Positions 19,111 through 28,012 of a DNA stretch of 64,000 bases are shown here, in pieces. The DNA is from Agrobacterium vitis (lineage in GTDB: Bacteria; Pseudomonadota; Alphaproteobacteria; Rhizobiales; Rhizobiaceae), in NCBI RefSeq assembly GCF_013426735.1, contig NZ_AP023272.1:2152501-2216500 (forward strand). The letters are read 5' to 3'. Under the pieces are notes generated by a model that saw only the letters and a program-made list of their open reading frames with translations, had not been told where the DNA came from and ran no database searches. The translations under genes and the position numbers were made by a program. Position 1 is the first letter of the stretch. Every line of letters begins with the position of its first letter.

Positions 19111-21597
19111 GTGCCAACATTTTCTCCGAGCCTGGAAAAGGCGCTGCATCAGGCACTGACTTTTGCCAATGAGCGCCACCACGAATACGCAACGCTTGAA
19201 CATTTGCTGATGGCACTGATCGATGATGCCGATGCCGCCGCTGTGATGGGCGCCTGCAATGTGAACCTCGATACGCTGCGCAAGACCGTGAGCGATTACG
19301 TCGATAATGAGCTGGCCAATCTTGTGACCGGCTATGATGAGGATTCCAAACCCACCTCCGGCTTCCAGCGGGTCATCCAGCGGGCTGTCATCCATGTCCA
19401 GTCTTCCGGTCGGGAAGAAGTGACGGGTGCCAATGTTCTGGTGGCGATCTTTGCCGAGCGTGAAAGCCATGCGGCTTACTTCCTGCAAGAACAGGAAATG
19501 ACCCGCTATGATGCCGTCAACTATATTTCCCACGGTATTGGCAAGCGGCCTGGCACGTCTCAACCTCGTCCACCGCGCGGTGTCGAGGAAGAGAGTGAAG
19601 CCAGCCAGAAGCCGCCGCGTGAGCAGGAGGAAGGTCCGGCCAAGAAGCAGCCGGAAGCCCTCAAGGCCTATTGCGTCAACCTCAATGAAAAGGCCAAGAC
19701 CGGCCGCATCGATCCGCTGATCGGCCGTCACGACGAGGTCAACCGTACCATTCAGGTCCTGTGCCGCCGCTCAAAAAACAATCCGCTCTATGTCGGCGAT
19801 CCCGGCGTCGGCAAGACGGCAATTGCCGAAGGCCTTGCCAAGCGGATCGTTGAAGGCAAGGTGCCTGAGGCACTGGCCGATGCGACGATCTTCTCGCTCG
19901 ACATGGGCACGCTTCTGGCCGGTACTCGCTATCGCGGTGATTTCGAGGAACGCTTGAAGCAGGTGGTCAAGGAGCTGGAAGACTACCCGGGCGCCGTGCT
20001 GTTCATCGATGAAATTCATACGGTGATCGGAGCCGGGGCAACCTCCGGCGGGGCGATGGATGCTTCCAACCTGTTGAAGCCTGCCTTGTCGTCTGGCGCG
20101 ATCCGCTGCATCGGTTCGACCACCTATAAGGAATATCGGCAGTTCTTCGAGAAGGATCGGGCGCTGGTGCGCCGGTTCCAGAAGATCGATGTCAACGAGC
20201 CGTCGATCGATGATGCCATCGAGATCATGAAGGGCTTGAAGCCCTATTTCGAGGAATATCACAAGCTGCGTTACACCAACGAGGCGATCAAGACGGCTGT
20301 CGAGCTTTCGGCCCGCTATATCAGCGATCGCAAGCTGCCGGACAAGGCCATCGACGTGATCGATGAGACGGGTGCCGCGCAAATGCTGCTGCCTGCCTCG
20401 CGTCGCCGCAAGCTGATCACCGAGAAGGAAATCGAAGTCACCATCGCGACGATGGCGCGGATTCCGGCCAAGACCGTGTCCAAGGACGATGAGTTGGTTC
20501 TTGCCAATCTCGACAAGGAACTGCGCTCGGTCGTTTACGGTCAGGACGATGCCATCGAAGCGCTATCGACGGCGATCAAGCTGGCCCGGGCAGGGCTGCG
20601 TGAACCCAATAAGCCGATTGGCTCCTACGTCTTCTCCGGTCCGACAGGCGTCGGCAAGACCGAGGTTGCCAAGCAATTGGCTGCGTCGCTTGGCGTGGAA
20701 ATGCTGCGCTTCGATATGTCTGAATATATGGAGCGTCACACGGTGTCGCGTCTGCTGGGTGCCCCTCCCGGCTATGTCGGCTTCGATCAGGGTGGCCTGC
20801 TGACTGATGGTGTCGATCAGCATCCGCATTGCGTCGTGCTGCTGGACGAAATCGAAAAGGCCCATCCTGACATCTACAACATTCTGTTGCAGGTCATGGA
20901 CCATGGCTCGCTGACCGACCATAACGGCAAGAAGATCGACTTCCGCAATGTGATCCTGATCATGACCACCAATGCGGGCGCATCGGAAATGGCCAAGTCG
21001 GCGATCGGCTTTGGATCTTCAAAGCGCAGCGGTGAGGATGAAGAGGCGATCAATCGTCTGTTCACCCCGGAATTCCGCAATCGTCTGGATGCGATCATTC
21101 CGTTCGCCCCGCTGCCAAGCGAAGTGATCCACAAGGTCGTGCAGAAGTTTGTCATGCAGCTGGAAGCCCAGCTTTCGGAACGTGGCATCACGTTCGACCT
21201 GTCGGAACCCGCTGTCGCCTGGTTGGCGACGCGTGGCTATGACGAGAAAATGGGCGCCCGGCCGCTTGGCCGCGTCATTCAGGAGCATATCAAGAAGCCA
21301 TTGGCCAATGAGATCCTGTTTGGCAAGCTAAAGAAGGGCGGCATCGTTAAGGTCGGCACTGTCACCAAGGATGGCGAGGAGCAGCTATCCTTGGACTGCG
21401 TGGCCGATGTGGCGCCGGTCAAGCCGAAGAAGGAAGCCGAAATTGCCGCCGTTGTGCCTGACGATGGCGAGGTCATCGCCAAGCCGCGTTCCAAGGCAAA
21501 AAAAGTCGCCAAGGCTGAGCCGGAAGTCGAGGCCTTGAAGGAGACCAAGCCGGTGGCCAAGAAAACCACGGTTCCAAAGGTGCCGAAAAAGAAGTAA
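19111..21597 (+). CDS. clpA: ATP-dependent Clp protease ATP-binding subunit ClpA
   Basis: 828-residue AAA+ unfoldase partner of ClpP. Repeat N-domain residues 1-145, linker rich in Pro/Glu/Lys at about 146-190, first AAA with Walker A GDPGVGKT at 229-236 and Walker B VLFIDEIHT, second AAA with SGPTGVGKT at 509-517 and VVLLDEIEKAHPD. It is longer than E. coli ClpA (758) mainly because of the linker and a Lys/Ala/Pro-rich C-terminal tail of about 60 residues (VKPKKEAEIAA... to PKVPKKK). Co-transcribed with clpS. Confidence 0.96.
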   Translation: MPTFSPSLEKALHQALTFANERHHEYATLEHLLMALIDDADAAAVMGACNVNLDTLRKTVSDYVDNELANLVTGYDEDSKPTSGFQRVIQRAVIHVQSSGREEVTGANVLVAIFAERESHAAYFLQEQEMTRYDAVNYISHGIGKRPGTSQPRPPRGVEEESEASQKPPREQEEGPAKKQPEALKAYCVNLNEKAKTGRIDPLIGRHDEVNRTIQVLCRRSKNNPLYVGDPGVGKTAIAEGLAKRIVEGKVPEALADATIFSLDMGTLLAGTRYRGDFEERLKQVVKELEDYPGAVLFIDEIHTVIGAGATSGGAMDASNLLKPALSSGAIRCIGSTTYKEYRQFFEKDRALVRRFQKIDVNEPSIDDAIEIMKGLKPYFEEYHKLRYTNEAIKTAVELSARYISDRKLPDKAIDVIDETGAAQMLLPASRRRKLITEKEIEVTIATMARIPAKTVSKDDELVLANLDKELRSVVYGQDDAIEALSTAIKLARAGLREPNKPIGSYVFSGPTGVGKTEVAKQLAASLGVEMLRFDMSEYMERHTVSRLLGAPPGYVGFDQGGLLTDGVDQHPHCVVLLDEIEKAHPDIYNILLQVMDHGSLTDHNGKKIDFRNVILIMTTNAGASEMAKSAIGFGSSKRSGEDEEAINRLFTPEFRNRLDAIIPFAPLPSEVIHKVVQKFVMQLEAQLSERGITFDLSEPAVAWLATRGYDEKMGARPLGRVIQEHIKKPLANEILFGKLKKGGIVKVGTVTKDGEEQLSLDCVADVAPVKPKKEAEIAAVVPDDGEVIAKPRSKAKKVAKAEPEVEALKETKPVAKKTTVPKVPKKK

Positions 21598-21633
21598 TTC
21601 TTTTGGAAGAACGGTCAAATTTTTGACAGCATC

Positions 21634-21658
21634 AATGCCGGGCAGTTTGCCCGGCATT
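21634..21658 (+). terminator. Hairpin after clpA
   Basis: AATGCCGGGCA (21634-21644) and TGCCCGGCATT (21648-21658) form a perfect 11-bp stem with a three-base loop, 37 bases after the clpA stop. There is no U-run, so it may act as an mRNA 3'-end stabiliser or with Rho. Confidence 0.6.
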
Positions 21659-21726
21659 GTCATGAGCGGAAGCGCTGATTTTTCAACGCAATGCGCTGTA
21701 ACGCTTCGACTTTTGCTGGAAATCTT

Positions 21727-22503
21727 ATGTCATCTCTCCTCCTTGCCGACCGCAGCCAGTTGCGCTGGTTCTTCACGGGCATGCGCGGCCTTTTCAGCCT
21801 GCCGGCGATTATTCTCATGGTATCGTTTGTCGGCTTCAGCGCCTTCGCATTGCAAAGCGGCGTCAGCCGCAATGAAGCGATGTTCATGACCGTGATCATC
21901 TGGGCCTTGCCTGCCAAGATGATCCTGATCGGCATGATGTCGAGTGGAGCCAATCTGCTGGCCTGTTTTCTGGCCGTGTCGCTCTCCTCGATCCGGATGA
22001 TGCCGATGGTTGCCTCGCTGGTGCCGGAAATGCGCAGCCAACGCACCCCGACCTGGCTCCTGCTGTTTCTGTCGCATTTCGTCGCCATTACCGCCTGGGT
22101 CTATGCGATGGGCAATCTGAAGACCGTGCCACGGGAAGGGCGGGTGGCGTTTTTCGCAGGATTCGGCCTGACTTTGGTGGCGGTCAACACCATTCTGGTC
22201 GGTGTGTGCTATGGCCTTGTCTCCAGCCTGCCGCCGCTTGTCGCCGGTCTGTTGTTTTTCCTCACCCCGGTCTATTTCGTCGCTTCGATCTGGGCGACGG
22301 GCAAGCAGCGGGTGGTGAAGATTGCCTTTGTGATCGGCATCGTCTCCGGGCCGCTGCTGGCACTGGCGGTCCCAGGTTTCGACATCCTGATTGCAGGCCT
22401 GGGTGGTGGCACGATTGCCTATCTGATCGACCGGCAAATCCGCCGCCGAAGCCATGAGCCCTCGGATATTCGGCCGGTTGAAAACCTGTCGGAGGAGCTA
22501 TGA
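21727..22503 (+). CDS. azlC: AzlC-family branched-chain amino acid permease
   Basis: 258-residue inner-membrane protein of the AzlC family, the large subunit of a two-protein exporter of branched-chain amino acids or analogues. It has the signature GLFSLPAIILMVSFVGFSAF near the N-terminus and several hydrophobic segments (LTLVAVNTILVGVCYGLV, LVAGLLFFLTPVYFV). ATG 21727 (MSSLLLADRSQLRWFF) is preceded by TGGAAA; the earlier frame lacks a site. Its stop overlaps azlD, showing tight coupling. Substrate not determinable. Confidence 0.88.
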   Translation: MSSLLLADRSQLRWFFTGMRGLFSLPAIILMVSFVGFSAFALQSGVSRNEAMFMTVIIWALPAKMILIGMMSSGANLLACFLAVSLSSIRMMPMVASLVPEMRSQRTPTWLLLFLSHFVAITAWVYAMGNLKTVPREGRVAFFAGFGLTLVAVNTILVGVCYGLVSSLPPLVAGLLFFLTPVYFVASIWATGKQRVVKIAFVIGIVSGPLLALAVPGFDILIAGLGGGTIAYLIDRQIRRRSHEPSDIRPVENLSEEL

Positions 22504-22832
22504 TGGCGGAGTTCTGGCCCTATCTGGTTATCATCGTCGCGGGCTGGCTTGCGACCGATCTCTGGCGCTGGCTGGGCGTGCTGGCCGGAAACCGCCTTCA
22601 GGAAGGTTCCGAGCCGCTCTATTGGGTGAGGGCGGTTGCCACGGCCCTGGTCATGGCCGTGACGGCCAAGCTGATCGTCTTTCCAACCGGCACACTTGAA
22701 CATTCGCCGCTCTGGCTGCGGCTGGCTGCGACCGGCCTCGGTTTTGCAGCATTCCTGCTTGCCGGTCAGCGGATCATCGTTGGGGTTCTGGTGTCGCTTG
22801 GTGTTTTAGCCGCAGGCCTGTTCGTCCTGTAG
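22503..22832 (+). CDS. azlD: AzlD-family small membrane protein
   Basis: 109-residue protein with three to four TM segments (FWPYLVIIVAGWLATDLW, RAVATALVMAVTAKLIVF, LAATGLGFAAFLLAG), the small partner of AzlC. GGAGGAG at about 22492 serves either of two adjacent ATGs (22500 overlapping the azlC stop as ATGA, or 22503); the second has better spacing. The stop codon is the first base group of a palindromic intergenic repeat. Confidence 0.85.
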   Translation: MAEFWPYLVIIVAGWLATDLWRWLGVLAGNRLQEGSEPLYWVRAVATALVMAVTAKLIVFPTGTLEHSPLWLRLAATGLGFAAFLLAGQRIIVGVLVSLGVLAAGLFVL

Positions 22833-22882
22833 AGCATTTCCAGGAAAAGTGTGAAGCGGTTTTCCGTCCGGAAATGCATAAG
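22831..22882. repeat. Rhizobial-type palindromic intergenic repeat
   Basis: Two nested inverted repeats: GCATTTCC (22834-22841) with GGAAATGC (22870-22877), and GGAAAA (22843-22848) with TTTTCC (22860-22865), loop GTGTGAAGCGG. The wording AGAGCATTTCC...GAAGCGGTTTTCC...GGAAATGC matches a palindromic repeat widespread between genes in Rhizobium and Agrobacterium (recognised from memory, not searched). Confidence 0.65.
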
Positions 22883-22891
22883 AACAAAAAT

Positions 22892-22934
22892 CTATAGCAT
22901 CGTGCTGACTCCGGTGTTCTGCACGATGCTATAG
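22892..22934. terminator. 14-bp perfect palindrome at the 3' end of the HIT gene
   Basis: CTATAGCATCGTGC (22892-22905) pairs with GCACGATGCTATAG (22921-22934) around a 15-base loop. The right arm contains the last codons and stop (22929-22931) of the minus-strand HIT gene. It lies between convergent genes and may terminate both. Confidence 0.6.
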
Positions 22935-23354
22935 TGCTGCGATAATTTTCGCGGCATTGGCCTTGAGCACATCGATATTTTCCATGCCACTCACATGCGG
23001 CTTCAACGGCTGCCCGTCATGGCGGGGAATGAGGTGGAAATGCAGATGAAACACGGTCTGGCCTGCGGCAGGCTCGTTGAATTGCGCAACATAGACACCG
23101 TCGGCATCGAAGGCCTGTTTGACTGCAACGGCCAATTTCTGCACGACCGGGATGAGTTTTGCCAGCACAGCCGGATCGGCATCCAGCAGATTGCGAGAGC
23201 CCTGCTTTGGAATCACCAGGCAATGGCCAGGCGCTTGCGGCATCACATCCATGAAGGCCAGCGCGTCGTCATCCTCATAGAGCTTGATCGAGGGGATGTC
23301 GCCCTTGAGGATCTTGGCGAAAATATTGTCTGGATCATAGGCCGAAATGCTCAT
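22929..23354 (-). CDS. HIT family protein (nucleotide hydrolase)
   Basis: 141-residue histidine triad protein of the Hint branch. The active site HLHFHLIPRH lies near residue 104, and NIFAKILKGDIPS is the typical N-terminal motif. Family members hydrolyse purine nucleoside phosphoramidates or dinucleotides. Two adjacent ATGs (23357, 23354) follow GGAG; the second has the better seven-base spacing. Its stop codon lies inside a 14-bp palindrome. Confidence 0.9.
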   Translation of the reverse strand: MSISAYDPDNIFAKILKGDIPSIKLYEDDDALAFMDVMPQAPGHCLVIPKQGSRNLLDADPAVLAKLIPVVQKLAVAVKQAFDADGVYVAQFNEPAAGQTVFHLHFHLIPRHDGQPLKPHVSGMENIDVLKANAAKIIAAL

Positions 23355-23409
23355 CATCTGTCTCCGTTACCGGGTCTTGTCTATCCTGGTCGTAACCTGC
23401 CAATCAAGA

Positions 23410-24618
23410 TCAGCCGTCGATTTCCTCGCCGTCGCGCGGCTGGCGCTCGCCCTTGCGAAACGGCGTATGTTCGCCGAGATAGGCGCCGATGTGCTCCACC
23501 TCTTCGCGTTCGCGTTCCAGATAATCTGCAATGGCCCGGCGTAAGCCCGGATGGGCGATGTAATGGGCGGAATGGGTGGTCACCGGCTGATAGCCGCGCG
23601 CCAGTTTATGCTCGCCCTGCGCGCCCGCTTCGACTTTTTTCAGCCCCTTGGCTAGGGCAAAGTCGATGGCCTGATGGTAGCAGACCTCGAAATGCAGGAA
23701 AGGGTGATCTTCGCTACAGCCCCAATGGCGACCGAACAGCGTCTCCTCGCCGATGAAGTTGATGGCACCCGCCACATAGCGGCCATCGCGTTTGGCCATC
23801 ACCAGCAGAATGTCCTCGGCCATGCGCTCGCCAATCAGCGAGTAGAATTGCCGGGTCAGGTAGGGCTTGCCCCATTTGCGGCTGCCGGTATCCATGTAGA
23901 AGGTGAAAAATTGGTCCCACACCGCTTCCGTCAAGTCACTGCCGGTCAGCCAATCAATGGTGATGCCGTTTTCCAGCGCCGCCCGCCGCTCCTTCTTCAG
24001 GGCCTTGCGTTTGCGCGACGCTAGTGTTTCCAAAAAGGCGTCGTGATTGGCGTAGCCCTGGTTGATGAAGTGGAATTGCTGATCCAGACGGTGCAGGAAA
24101 TCCGCATCCTTGAAATGCTCCAGCTCGTTTTCCGGCAGGAAGGTCGCATGGGCTGAAGACACGCCAAGCTTGCGGGATATTTCCGCAAAGCTGGCGGCCA
24201 GCGAGGCGCGGGCGCTTTCCGGTTCAACGCCATCTGCAACCATCAGCCTTGGGCCGGTTGCTGGCGTAAACGGGATGGAGGCCTGTAATTTCGGATAATA
24301 TTGCCCGCCGGCCCGCTCAAATGCATCGGCCCAGCCCTGGTCGAACACATATTCGCCCCGGCTATGGTTTTTGAGATAACAGGGCATGGCACCAAGCAAT
24401 TGCCCATCACCATCCTCCATCAGCAGATGATGGCCGAGCCAGCCGGTTTTGGCGGTGGCCGAGCCTGATTCTTCTAATGCCGAAAGATAGGCCCAGCTGT
24501 TGAAGGGATTATAGGCTTCGCCTCCCGATGCCTTGGCGGCACCGGAAAGCCTGTTCCATGCGTGTCTGTCGATCGCCTTGAAAGACTGCTCGACCCGGAT
24601 GATGACCTCTTGTGTCAT
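23410..24618 (-). CDS. COG3146-type GNAT family protein (peptidogalycan/FemAB-like)
   Basis: 402-residue protein of a family (COG3146, DUF482) with a GNAT-like double fold. It shows the family's ESGSATAKTGWLGHHLLMED, YYPKLQASIPFTPATGPRL, SSAHATFLPENELE and QGEHKLARGYQP. The last motif is near residue 345. A transferase role toward a cell-envelope component is suspected from remote FemAB similarity but no substrate is known. It is upstream of the HIT gene on the same strand (55 bases) and downstream of the glycerophosphodiesterase gene. Confidence 0.8.
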   Translation of the reverse strand: MTQEVIIRVEQSFKAIDRHAWNRLSGAAKASGGEAYNPFNSWAYLSALEESGSATAKTGWLGHHLLMEDGDGQLLGAMPCYLKNHSRGEYVFDQGWADAFERAGGQYYPKLQASIPFTPATGPRLMVADGVEPESARASLAASFAEISRKLGVSSAHATFLPENELEHFKDADFLHRLDQQFHFINQGYANHDAFLETLASRKRKALKKERRAALENGITIDWLTGSDLTEAVWDQFFTFYMDTGSRKWGKPYLTRQFYSLIGERMAEDILLVMAKRDGRYVAGAINFIGEETLFGRHWGCSEDHPFLHFEVCYHQAIDFALAKGLKKVEAGAQGEHKLARGYQPVTTHSAHYIAHPGLRRAIADYLEREREEVEHIGAYLGEHTPFRKGERQPRDGEEIDG

Positions 24619-24635
24619 GCCACTCCACTATAAGG

Positions 24636-25361
24636 TTATGATGCCGCGGTCTCGCGCGGGTCAAAGCCTTCAAACGTCATTTGATCGGCATAAGTATAGG
24701 TGTGGGCGCGCATGATTTCATCCCGCACCGTCCAGGTGATCACTGGAATGTTTTTCTGCCGCTGCGCGTCGATGAAGCTGTTTGGCAGATGGGCGACGCA
24801 ATAGGAGATGAAATCCAGACCCAGCTGCATGGCCTCGTCATGGACAAAGAAATTTTCCGGCTTGGCACCCTCGGCAGTCAACCCGACTGGGTAGGGGCAA
24901 TCATTGGCCTTCAGCTCTTTCAAAAGATGATGGTCGAAACTCATCAGGGCGACTTTGCCCTGGTAGCCGTTGAGGATCTCCAGCACATCCTCAACAAAGC
25001 CCTCGTCGTCGCCAAGTCTGCCTTTCAGCTCGATGATCAACGGCACCTGGCCCTTGACCAGATCAAGCAATTGCCGCAGCGTCGGCACCTTGTCGGCTGT
25101 CCCGCCGACCGACATCATTTTCAGTTCCGCCGAGGTACGGGCGCGCACGTCGCCGGTCATGTTGCACAGGCGTTGCATGTCGTCATCGTGAAATACCACC
25201 GGTACGCTGTCCGTCGTATATTGCAGGTCGCATTCGATGGCAAAACCGGCCTCTATGGCGCGGGCGGCAGCCGACAGCGTATTTTCCCAGACAAGTTTGT
25301 TCTGGTCGTGAAAACCGCGATGGGCAACCGGGCGCTCCTTGATCCAGCTTGCATCCCTCAC
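24636..25361 (-). CDS. Glycerophosphodiester phosphodiesterase
   Basis: 241-residue GDPD TIM-barrel enzyme releasing glycerol 3-phosphate from phospholipid head groups. Motifs: AHRGFHDQNKLVWENT with the HRG and EN residues near the N-terminus, AIECDLQYTTDSVPVVFHDD with metal ligands, and IELKGR. No signal peptide, so probably cytosolic. The start is GTG at 25361: no ATG lies ahead of the HRG motif in frame except far inside the ridA-like gene, and the GTGA overlap with that gene's stop is a classic coupled start. Confidence 0.88.
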   Translation of the reverse strand: MRDASWIKERPVAHRGFHDQNKLVWENTLSAAARAIEAGFAIECDLQYTTDSVPVVFHDDDMQRLCNMTGDVRARTSAELKMMSVGGTADKVPTLRQLLDLVKGQVPLIIELKGRLGDDEGFVEDVLEILNGYQGKVALMSFDHHLLKELKANDCPYPVGLTAEGAKPENFFVHDEAMQLGLDFISYCVAHLPNSFIDAQRQKNIPVITWTVRDEIMRAHTYTYADQMTFEGFDPRETAAS

Positions 25362-25828
25362 AGGCGGATCTCCAGGATGGCATCGATTTCCACGGCGGCA
25401 TTCAGGGGCAGGGCGGCCATGCCAACGGCGGCGCGGGCGTGTTTGCCCGCCTCCCCCAGCACCGAGGCAATCAGGTTGGAAGCGCCGTTGATCACCAGAT
25501 GCTGATCGGTAAAGCCGGGGCCTGAGGCCACGAAGCCGTTGAGCTTGATGACACGGGCAATGCGGGAAAGGTCGCCGTCCAGTGCCGATTTTGCCTGGGC
25601 CAGAATATTGATGGCGCACAGCTCTGCGGCGCGCTGGGCCGAAGCCAGGTCCACATCGCTGCCGACCAGGCCGGTCACGGCAATTTTGCCAGCTTCCATC
25701 GGCAATTGGCCAGAGAGATAAAGTAGGTTGCCGCTGATGACATAGGGTACATAATTGGCAGCAGGTGCTGCGGCCTGGGGCAAGGTAATGCCAAGGGCGG
25801 CAAGGCGGCTGTCGATAGTGTCGGACAT
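25358..25828 (-). CDS. RidA/YjgF family protein
   Basis: 156-residue RidA-superfamily protein, of the longer subgroup (about 150 residues) related to YoaB/Rid5-7. Motifs are VISGNLLYLSGQLP near residue 30 and GKHARAAVGMAALPLNAAVEIDAI near the C-terminus; the Arg of HARAAVG is the imine-binding residue in RidA. It probably hydrolyses reactive enamine/imine intermediates. ATG 25828 has GGGA upstream at about seven bases. It overlaps the downstream GDPD gene by four bases. Confidence 0.85.
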   Translation of the reverse strand: MSDTIDSRLAALGITLPQAAAPAANYVPYVISGNLLYLSGQLPMEAGKIAVTGLVGSDVDLASAQRAAELCAINILAQAKSALDGDLSRIARVIKLNGFVASGPGFTDQHLVINGASNLIASVLGEAGKHARAAVGMAALPLNAAVEIDAILEIRL

Positions 25829-25952
25829 GATCAAATCCCGGCTAGCATGAAAACGGAAACGTGGTGATAAACTCAGGCAAGTTGCGTAAGCGCCTCGCTT
25901 TTGACAACTCAGTTCTTATAGCATCAAGCCAGACCGCAACAGGAGAATATCG

Positions 25953-26771
25953 ATGCCGCAACTGACCTTGGCCCTTGTTATGGCATTGACGGCAAACACC
26001 GCGGTGACATCCGTGAAGGTCGATCCGCAGGCTGTAGGCGATCTTGCGCCACATCGCGCCACCTATGATATCCAGCTGAAAAAGGCGACCGACCAGTCCG
26101 GCGTCGATAATATGAGCGGCCGGATGGTCTATGAGTTCAATGGATCGGCTTGCGATGGCTATTCCACCAGCTTCCGATTCGTCACCAAGATAGAGACCGG
26201 CGATCAGGTCAGTGTCACCGACCAGCAGGTTCGCACCTTCGAGGACATGGCCGCCAGACGATTCGACTTTGAGTCGAAAAGTTTTACCGACGACAAGCTG
26301 GACAAGGACGTCAAAGGAGCGGCTGCGGCGAAAACAGACGGTCTTCTCATCGAGTTGAAGGAACCGCAGAAAAAGGAGCTGGAACTGGCCTCGGCTCGTT
26401 TTCCGGCTCAACATATGATCGATATGATCGATAAGGCCAGGAAGGGTAATCGCTTCTTCGAGGCTCGCGTGTTTGATGGCACGGAAGACGGCGACAAAAG
26501 CTATTTGACCACGACGGTGCTGGGGGCATCGAAAAAGCTGACGGGCGATACCAAGGACCCCCTGTCGGGCCGTACCTATTGGCCGGTCGCCATCGCCTAT
26601 TATGAGGACAAGTCGGATGGCGATCAATTGCCGGTCTATACCCAGTCCTTCGACCTCTATGATAATGGGGTGACGCGGGATCTGACGCTGGATTACGGTG
26701 ATGTTGTCCTGACAGGCAAGCTTTCCAAGTTGGAATTGCTGCCACCGACGGCCTGCAAGGCGCAAAAGTAG
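25953..26771 (+). CDS. eipB: DUF1849 cell-envelope integrity protein EipB
   Basis: 272-residue exported protein. MPQLTLALVMALTANTAVTS is a signal peptide; the mature part is beta-rich with APHRATYDIQLKKA near residue 30. Two cysteines, in GSACDGY (about residue 66) and PTACKAQK at the C-terminus (about residue 268), match the disulfide described for Brucella EipB, a periplasmic beta-spiral protein needed for envelope integrity. GGAG precedes the ATG. It is a single gene between divergent RidA and rpsB. Confidence 0.8.
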   Translation: MPQLTLALVMALTANTAVTSVKVDPQAVGDLAPHRATYDIQLKKATDQSGVDNMSGRMVYEFNGSACDGYSTSFRFVTKIETGDQVSVTDQQVRTFEDMAARRFDFESKSFTDDKLDKDVKGAAAAKTDGLLIELKEPQKKELELASARFPAQHMIDMIDKARKGNRFFEARVFDGTEDGDKSYLTTTVLGASKKLTGDTKDPLSGRTYWPVAIAYYEDKSDGDQLPVYTQSFDLYDNGVTRDLTLDYGDVVLTGKLSKLELLPPTACKAQK

Positions 26772-26952
26772 CAATTGCAGGCTTTTTCTCGACCCTACAC
26801 TTGCCTTGGCCGTCAAATCGTTCTATGCGACCGGCATTCCACACGTGAAGCTTGGGATAGGCCGGGAGACATCCGGTCCGTTCCGCCCGGTGGCGTTTTG
26901 AAAAAGACGCTGTTTGCTTCACGGGGGTTAAACCGGAAAAGGAGAACAAGGC

Positions 26953-27720
26953 ATGGCATTGCCTGATTTTAGCATGCGTCAGCTTCTGGAAGCTGGCGTT
27001 CACTTCGGCCACCAGACACATCGCTGGAACCCGAAGATGAAGCCGTATATCTTCGGCGATCGTAACAACATCCACATCATCGATCTGGCTCAGACCGTAC
27101 CGATGCTGTCGCGCGCCCTGCAGGTCGTATCTGACACGGTTGCCCGTGGCGGTCGCGTTCTGTTCGTCGGCACCAAGCGTCAGGCCTCTGACCTGATTGC
27201 CGATGCTGCAAAGCGCTCGGCCCAGTATTATGTCAATTCCCGCTGGCTCGGCGGCATGATGACCAACTGGAAGACCATTTCCAATTCGATCCAGCGTCTG
27301 CGCAAGCTCGACGAAATCCTCAATTCGGAAGCTCAGGGCTTCACGAAGAAGGAACGTCTGAACCTTGAGCGCGAGCGCGAAAAGCTTGACAAGGCTCTCG
27401 GCGGTATCCGCGACATGGGCGGCACCCCGGACCTGATGGTGATCGTTGACACCAACAAGGAAAAGATCGCTATCGATGAAGCCAAGCGCCTGGGCATTCC
27501 GGTCGTTGCCATCATCGACTCGAACTGCGATCCGGACCTGATCGATTACCCGATCCCGGGCAATGACGACGCTTCGCGCGCCATCGCTCTTTACTGCGAC
27601 CTGATCTCGCGCGCTGCCATCGACGGCATCGCCCGTCAGCAGGGTTCGTCTGGCCGCGATATCGGCGCTTCGGTTGAAGCTCCAATCGAGCCTGCTCTGG
27701 AAGGCTCCGCTGAGGCTTGA
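26953..27720 (+). CDS. rpsB: 30S ribosomal protein S2
   Basis: 255-residue S2, with [20 protein letters not shown] at the N-terminus, the coiled-coil region ([13 protein letters not shown]), and the conserved [31 protein letters not shown] precedes the ATG. First gene of the rpsB-tsf-pyrH-frr cluster. Codon use is highly biased, as expected for strong expression. A hairpin follows the stop, so tsf may be expressed by readthrough and/or from its own promoter. Confidence 0.98.
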   Translation: MALPDFSMRQLLEAGVHFGHQTHRWNPKMKPYIFGDRNNIHIIDLAQTVPMLSRALQVVSDTVARGGRVLFVGTKRQASDLIADAAKRSAQYYVNSRWLGGMMTNWKTISNSIQRLRKLDEILNSEAQGFTKKERLNLEREREKLDKALGGIRDMGGTPDLMVIVDTNKEKIAIDEAKRLGIPVVAIIDSNCDPDLIDYPIPGNDDASRAIALYCDLISRAAIDGIARQQGSSGRDIGASVEAPIEPALEGSAEA

Positions 27721-27736
27721 TGCCTTGACCGGATGA

Positions 27737-27758
27737 GGGCGGGTGTGACCCGCCCTTT
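27737..27758 (+). terminator. Hairpin between rpsB and tsf
   Basis: GGGCGGGT (27737-27744) and ACCCGCCC (27748-27755) with a three-base loop, followed by TTT. The short U-run suggests a partial terminator (attenuator) within the rpsB-tsf transcript. Confidence 0.65.
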
Positions 27759-28012
27759 GTAAAGGCCAGCCTTCTTTAGAGGCCTGCCTTTTCTACAGGA
27801 TTGATGGGCCGCCCGTCAGCGTCAGGCTGTGCGGCGGCCCGCTCCTTTGAATAGGGTCTTATCCCCGGGCGCCATCTTACGGTTCCCCGCGCGCGTGATG
27901 ACACTGATTTCATCACGCTGTAACATTTCCGGGTACAAGTCGTGCCCAATCCGGGCGCCGGTTGCAGGTTTCTGTCCTGCCGCCCGCCCCTGAACAGACA
28001 AAGAGGCAAACA

